DNA of 31,914 nt, taken from IMG/VR virus record IMGVR_UViG_3300025778_000056, positions 1-31,914 of that record. The stretch is one strand, 5' to 3'. A program made the position numbers and the translations under genes. Position 1 is the stretch's first letter. Each line of letters opens with the position of its first letter. The stretch comes from a virus. The notes beneath the pieces are model-generated. The model had not been told where the DNA came from, ran no database searches, and saw nothing but the letters and a program-made list of their open reading frames with translations. Shown piece after piece: positions 29,349 through 31,914 of the stretch.

Positions 29349-29696
29349 TTAGCTTTGATCGCCAACGGCCGTTACATAAAGCAAACCCGCCGTGCCACTA
29401 TTACTGATCGCCGTCATGTAAAAGGGCGTTGTTGGGGTTGCCAAGATAAGGGGCGATGTCATGCCTGCGGGCAAAACATAATCCCCCGGTGTTCCATCAC
29501 TCGGAAACGTTGCGGCGGGGCATGGCGAATAATTCGCAAACTTAACCGCAATGGGCGATGCGCCCGTGTTTAGGAATGAGCAGTAGTTGATCTGATCGTT
29601 TGTCTGATCATCAATCAAAGTGCTTGCATGGGCACTATTGGTGACGCTAAGACAATACGTCTGACCCGCGTTGCGTTGGACTGTTGAACCTGCCAT
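29349..29696 (-). CDS. Virion-region protein, probable beta-rich accessory
   Basis: The 115-residue product MAGSTVQRNAGQTYCLSVTNSAHASTLIDDQ... is strand-rich, with INYCSFLNTGASPIAVKFANYSP in the centre and FYMTAISNSGTAGLLYVTAVGDQS at the end. Small beta-sandwich proteins like this often decorate heads or join fibres. No family recognised. The stop is one base before the fibre's ATG. It lacks a clear ribosome site, so translation may depend on the preceding gene, which ends two bases upstream (TAATCATG). Confidence 0.6.
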   Translation of the reverse strand: MAGSTVQRNAGQTYCLSVTNSAHASTLIDDQTNDQINYCSFLNTGASPIAVKFANYSPCPAATFPSDGTPGDYVLPAGMTSPLILATPTTPFYMTAISNSGTAGLLYVTAVGDQS

Positions 29697-29698
29697 GA

Positions 29699-30025
29699 TT
29701 AAACAGCATTAGTTGGAAGAATTGTGCCTTCTAAACGATCAACACCAAGAGTATAAATACCCGATGCTGGAGTCGCTGAAGAACCTGTGCTATTTGTAAA
29801 TTGAATTGACAATACGTTAGCAGCAGATACCCAAGCATTTGCAATACCAACACCAGTTGTCTGAGCACCTTGCAAGCAAATATTCACAAAATCGTTGACC
29901 AATAAGCCAGGAATTGTAAATGTTTGTGTAGTTTGTGTGCCAGAAACCGCAGCAGGGGTCAAAGTTGGGTAAATAAGGAAAGAATTAAGAATATTTCCCC
30001 TAAGGATTGTTGTTTGTAATGACAT
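29699..30025 (-). CDS. Virion-region protein, unknown function
   Basis: The 108-residue protein starts MSLQTTILRGNILNSFLIYPTLTPAAVSGTQTTQTFTIPGL and continues with NDFVNICLQGAQTTGVGIANAWVSAANVLSIQF. This DxVxI...GxxxxNAxVsAxxxLxIxF pattern is one I know from small phage structural proteins near the coat gene, perhaps decoration or head-closure parts. AAAGGAG sits at good distance before the ATG at 30025. It is the first gene after the terminator-like hairpin, so its level may be set separately from the coat gene. Confidence 0.62.
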   Translation of the reverse strand: MSLQTTILRGNILNSFLIYPTLTPAAVSGTQTTQTFTIPGLLVNDFVNICLQGAQTTGVGIANAWVSAANVLSIQFTNSTGSSATPASGIYTLGVDRLEGTILPTNAV

Positions 30026-30054
30026 AAAAACTCCTTTGTGTTGATTGTATCTTG

Positions 30055-30091
30055 AAAAATAAAAAAAGCCACCCCTTTTAAGAGTGGCTTT
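30055..30091 (-). terminator. Rho-independent terminator downstream of the coat-side genes
   Basis: On the minus strand, GCCAC (30072-30068 region) pairs with GTGGC (30084-30088) and can be extended by three A-T pairs. It is followed by a run of seven T, one A and five more T. This is a good intrinsic terminator for leftward transcription coming from the coat gene and the small gene after it. Read-through would be needed, or a further promoter, for the long fibre and tail genes. Confidence 0.8.
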
Positions 30092-30110
30092 CTCGTTATT
30101 TACTCACAAA

Positions 30111-30551
30111 TTAAGGTAAAAATGTGAGGTCATAGCCGTAAACAAATACGTCACAAGTCGCTGCAATTGTCGTTCCCACGTTGACATACATCGTAGATGG
30201 GTTAGAAATAGCGGTTGCGGGATTTGTCGCGGTTGAGGTTGTCACATAAGGACCACCTGTGTTGCTAGTCAAAGCAGCGGTAGTCAATACTGTTGAACCT
30301 GTAGCAGCTGGCCCTGTGTAAACACCAACAGTAGCCGTAGCAATAGTGGTTGTTGATCCACTAGAGTTCAAGCCGTTGGTGATTAGCACGCTGACGGGCA
30401 CAAATTTAGTCACATCAACTACAGTCATGGCTGTATCACCAGCCACGGCCAAGTTAACGGATTGTGCTGAAGCAATCAAACGCAAGGCTTGGTTTGTGGC
30501 CAAGTTTTGTGGGTGATTGCTGACTGTGGTTGCTGGTCCTGGATTACTCAT
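30111..30551 (-). CDS. Head decoration-like protein (putative)
   Basis: The 146-residue protein starts MSNPGPATTVSNHPQNLATNQALRLIASAQSVNLAVAGDTAM and continues with strands such as VTKFVPVSVLITNGLNSSGSTTTIATATVGVYTGPA. It ends STMYVNVGTTIAATCDVFVYGYDLTFLP. This arrangement (AGDTxxxV, then I-x-x-V-x-V-N-G, ending in VxGxxL) is common in small proteins encoded directly after phage coat genes, possibly head fibres or decoration proteins. It lies between the coat gene and the terminator, so it shares the coat transcript. Function by position only. Confidence 0.62.
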   Translation of the reverse strand: MSNPGPATTVSNHPQNLATNQALRLIASAQSVNLAVAGDTAMTVVDVTKFVPVSVLITNGLNSSGSTTTIATATVGVYTGPAATGSTVLTTAALTSNTGGPYVTTSTATNPATAISNPSTMYVNVGTTIAATCDVFVYGYDLTFLP

Positions 30552-30572
30552 GTTAGTTTTCCTTTAAGTTAA

Positions 30573-31667
30573 TTAAGCTGCAACACGGCAAGCGAGTTCA
30601 GGATAAAGCGGGGCCCAGCCATACAACACATCTAAACGCGTAGGAATACTATCGTTATTGATGGTGTACTGACGAACCACACGCATTGACAAACCGATTT
30701 CCTTGTCAGAAGCGCGACCAGCAAAGTGGACACCCTCTGGCAACTCAAGATCAGCGACTGCCAATGTGAACGCATTGCGGTGCATAATGATATTCTGTGG
30801 TGAGACAGTACCAGTATTGTTGAAAGGTGTTACTGTTGAAGCACCAGCGTTAGTCACGCTAACGTTCTGGAACTGACCAGCAGTAATCACGGCAGGGCTA
30901 ACAGTCACGCTTGTAGTGCCTGATGTTGCCACAGTAGCGGCAGCAGTAACAACAAAGTTGCGTAGCTTGTTAGAACCATAAGCCTGGCGATTCTGGGGGT
31001 TGACAGCGTACACGTTAGCAATTTGGATAACGTCACCAACGTTCAACGATGCGCTTGCAGTTGTTGCTGACAAGGCGATAGTTGAAGATGATGCCCAACC
31101 AGAGGTTAGGAATCCAGTTGCAGTCGATGTATTGCATGACAACACGGCAGTCGAATAAGAACCGAATGTTTGTGAAACAACGTTCTGATCCATCTTCCAG
31201 TTCATACCAGCAGAGTCACGACCCATCAAACCCTTGCGATACTGTTCGCCAATTGCTTCTTGGGGCACAAATAGACCCTTCAAAGAATCAACGATTGTGG
31301 CGCTTGTGAAAGGTTCAACGATACATGAGCGGCGGCCATCCCTAGGTGCGCCTTCAGCGTCAAGGTAAGCAGCAGCAGTCAAGTATGTGATCAAACCTGT
31401 AGGAGGTGTACCAGCTGTACCAACGATATTGGCCGTGTTGTTCTTGGCCATCACCAAGCCGTCACGATCAATCTTGTTAGCAATAGCTGCAACAGCGGGT
31501 TTCAACACGCGGTCACTAAACATATCAAGACTTAGCGCCAAATCTTGCGTGGTGAATTGAGTATCAACGTGGAATTGAGTGCTCAAAGTCACGGGTACGC
31601 TAGACTCATTAAAGTCTTCAACATTCAAAGCCGGGCCTGTTGTCCCGATGAACCTTCCGGGTCGTCT
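30573..31667 (-). CDS. Major capsid protein, P22 coat-like, 3' exon
   Basis: The 364-residue part seen is RRPGRFIGTTGPALNVEDFNESSVPVTL..., which matches the P22 coat (gene 5) family from about its residue 60 on. Family phrases are TGPALNVxDxxExSVPxTL, LSLDMFSDRVLKPAVAAIANKID (about 46-68), the middle I-domain-like part, SPQNIIMHRNAFTLAVADLELPEGV (about 286-310), and the C-terminal QYTINNDSIPTRLDVLYGW. P22 coat is about 430 residues, so about 60 N-terminal residues are missing here. They should lie in a 5' exon to the right, because the sequence just upstream is not coding and folds as a group I intron. The frame ends at TAA near 30573. Translation from the GTG at 31668-31670 is not expected. 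Confidence 0.85.
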   Translation of the reverse strand, partial: RRPGRFIGTTGPALNVEDFNESSVPVTLSTQFHVDTQFTTQDLALSLDMFSDRVLKPAVAAIANKIDRDGLVMAKNNTANIVGTAGTPPTGLITYLTAAAYLDAEGAPRDGRRSCIVEPFTSATIVDSLKGLFVPQEAIGEQYRKGLMGRDSAGMNWKMDQNVVSQTFGSYSTAVLSCNTSTATGFLTSGWASSSTIALSATTASASLNVGDVIQIANVYAVNPQNRQAYGSNKLRNFVVTAAATVATSGTTSVTVSPAVITAGQFQNVSVTNAGASTVTPFNNTGTVSPQNIIMHRNAFTLAVADLELPEGVHFAGRASDKEIGLSMRVVRQYTINNDSIPTRLDVLYGWAPLYPELACRVAA

Positions 31668-31914
31668 CACATTTCAAACCCTGTTACTTTCGGCATTTCA
31701 GCCTACTGACCATTGCTGGCGGGGAAACTTCTTCGAATCTCCCTCTGTGGTTTCATGCTTAGTTATAGCCACAGTTCAGACTATCGCTTACACCTTTCGA
31801 TGTCCCTCTCACTTAGTCGTTCAGGCTGCTTTCGCTTGCCCCTTGTTACCTACTACTAGGACTCCAAGTCAATCAGAGAGGGTTTATACACAGCAAATAT
31901 GATCCTACTGTGTT
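31668..31914 (-). ncRNA. Group I self-splicing intron in the coat gene (3' part; runs off right edge)
   Basis: On the minus strand this stretch forms the group I core in the right order. P2: ACACAG/CUGUGU (31913-31908 with 31893-31888). P3: CCCUCUC/GAGAGGG (31882-31876 with 31810-31804). P5-like hairpin CCUA/UAGG and a P6-like hairpin with a GAAA loop (near 31828-31835). P7: GACUA/UAGUC (31818-31814 with 31783-31779). P8: ACAUC-GAAA-GGUGU (31803-31790). P9: CUGUGG/CCACAG (31774-31769 with 31750-31745). The 3' splice site is at about 31668, where the intron's last G precedes AGACGACCC of the exon. P1 and the 5' splice site lie beyond the edge. No protein frame is visible in this part. Confidence 0.85.

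Noticed and set aside
31668-31670. GTG as start codon of the coat protein
   Set aside because: The coat fold would lack about 60 conserved residues, there is no ribosome site, and the bases belong to the predicted 3' end of the intron.
31579-31902. Plus-strand open frame of 107 codons across the coat gene start
   Set aside because: It lies opposite the coat exon and the intron RNA, has no family features, and the intron helices explain the sequence better.
1-31914. tRNA genes, integrase, insertion sequences or attachment sites
   Set aside because: None could be recognised by reading; a tRNA or mobile-element scan would be needed to be certain. A Cro-like gene alone does not prove a temperate phage.

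Overview
The window is part of a tailed double-stranded DNA phage genome with a short-tailed, P22-like virion (podovirus morphology is inferred). It could also be a prophage, but no integrase, attachment site or host gene is visible. Evidence for the P22-like assignment is a P22-type coat protein, relatives of the P22 tail factors gp4 and gp10, a gp7-like DNA-transfer protein, and a gene order that follows P22. A complete Rz/Rz1-type spanin pair means the host has an outer membrane, so it is Gram-negative. The DNA is moderately AT-rich. I recall similar small genes from freshwater and betaproteobacterial phages, but the host cannot be fixed from this sequence.

Layout. (1) 1-4347, minus strand: an early operon of short, tightly packed genes. 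It holds an Erf-type annealing protein, a YqaJ/lambda-exonuclease-like nuclease and a small SSB-like protein ending in an acidic tail (a recombination module), plus a GroES-like co-chaperonin, a winged-helix protein and several unknowns. (2) 4348-4484: divergent promoter region with repeated half-sites. (3) 4485-7864, plus strand: a Cro-like repressor, a DUF1376 replication protein with lambda-like iterons inside its gene, an unusual ABC-ATPase/GNAT fusion, a RusA resolvase, a mini membrane protein and an HNH-like zinc protein. (4) 7832-10726, minus strand: lysis region with GH19 endolysin, nested spanins, a second small lipoprotein and several membrane proteins. (5) 10723-31914, minus strand: the virion block. 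Transcription runs from the coat gene at the right edge, through decoration-like and fibre genes, gp4-like, a self-cleaving fibre, gp10-like, a GNAT enzyme and three ejection-type proteins, to a C1q-like fibre.

The most unusual points are these. The coat gene is interrupted near its 5' end by what folds as a group I self-splicing intron (31668 to beyond the right edge). The gp10-like tail protein carries a complete alpha/beta-hydrolase (esterase) domain inserted in its C-terminal part, plus a beta-rich insertion; part of that insertion resembles one in the neighbouring gp4-like protein. The replication gene contains an iteron cluster followed by AT-rich DNA, a candidate origin. The ABC-GNAT fusion next to it is a candidate DNA-modifying or otherwise novel enzyme.

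How the parts fit: the Cro-like protein probably controls the divergent promoters. The rightward genes start replication and resolve branched DNA. The leftward early genes recombine and protect DNA. The late leftward block builds a virion with at least five potential host-binding proteins and one built-in esterase. Portal, terminase and scaffold genes would be expected to the right of the window.
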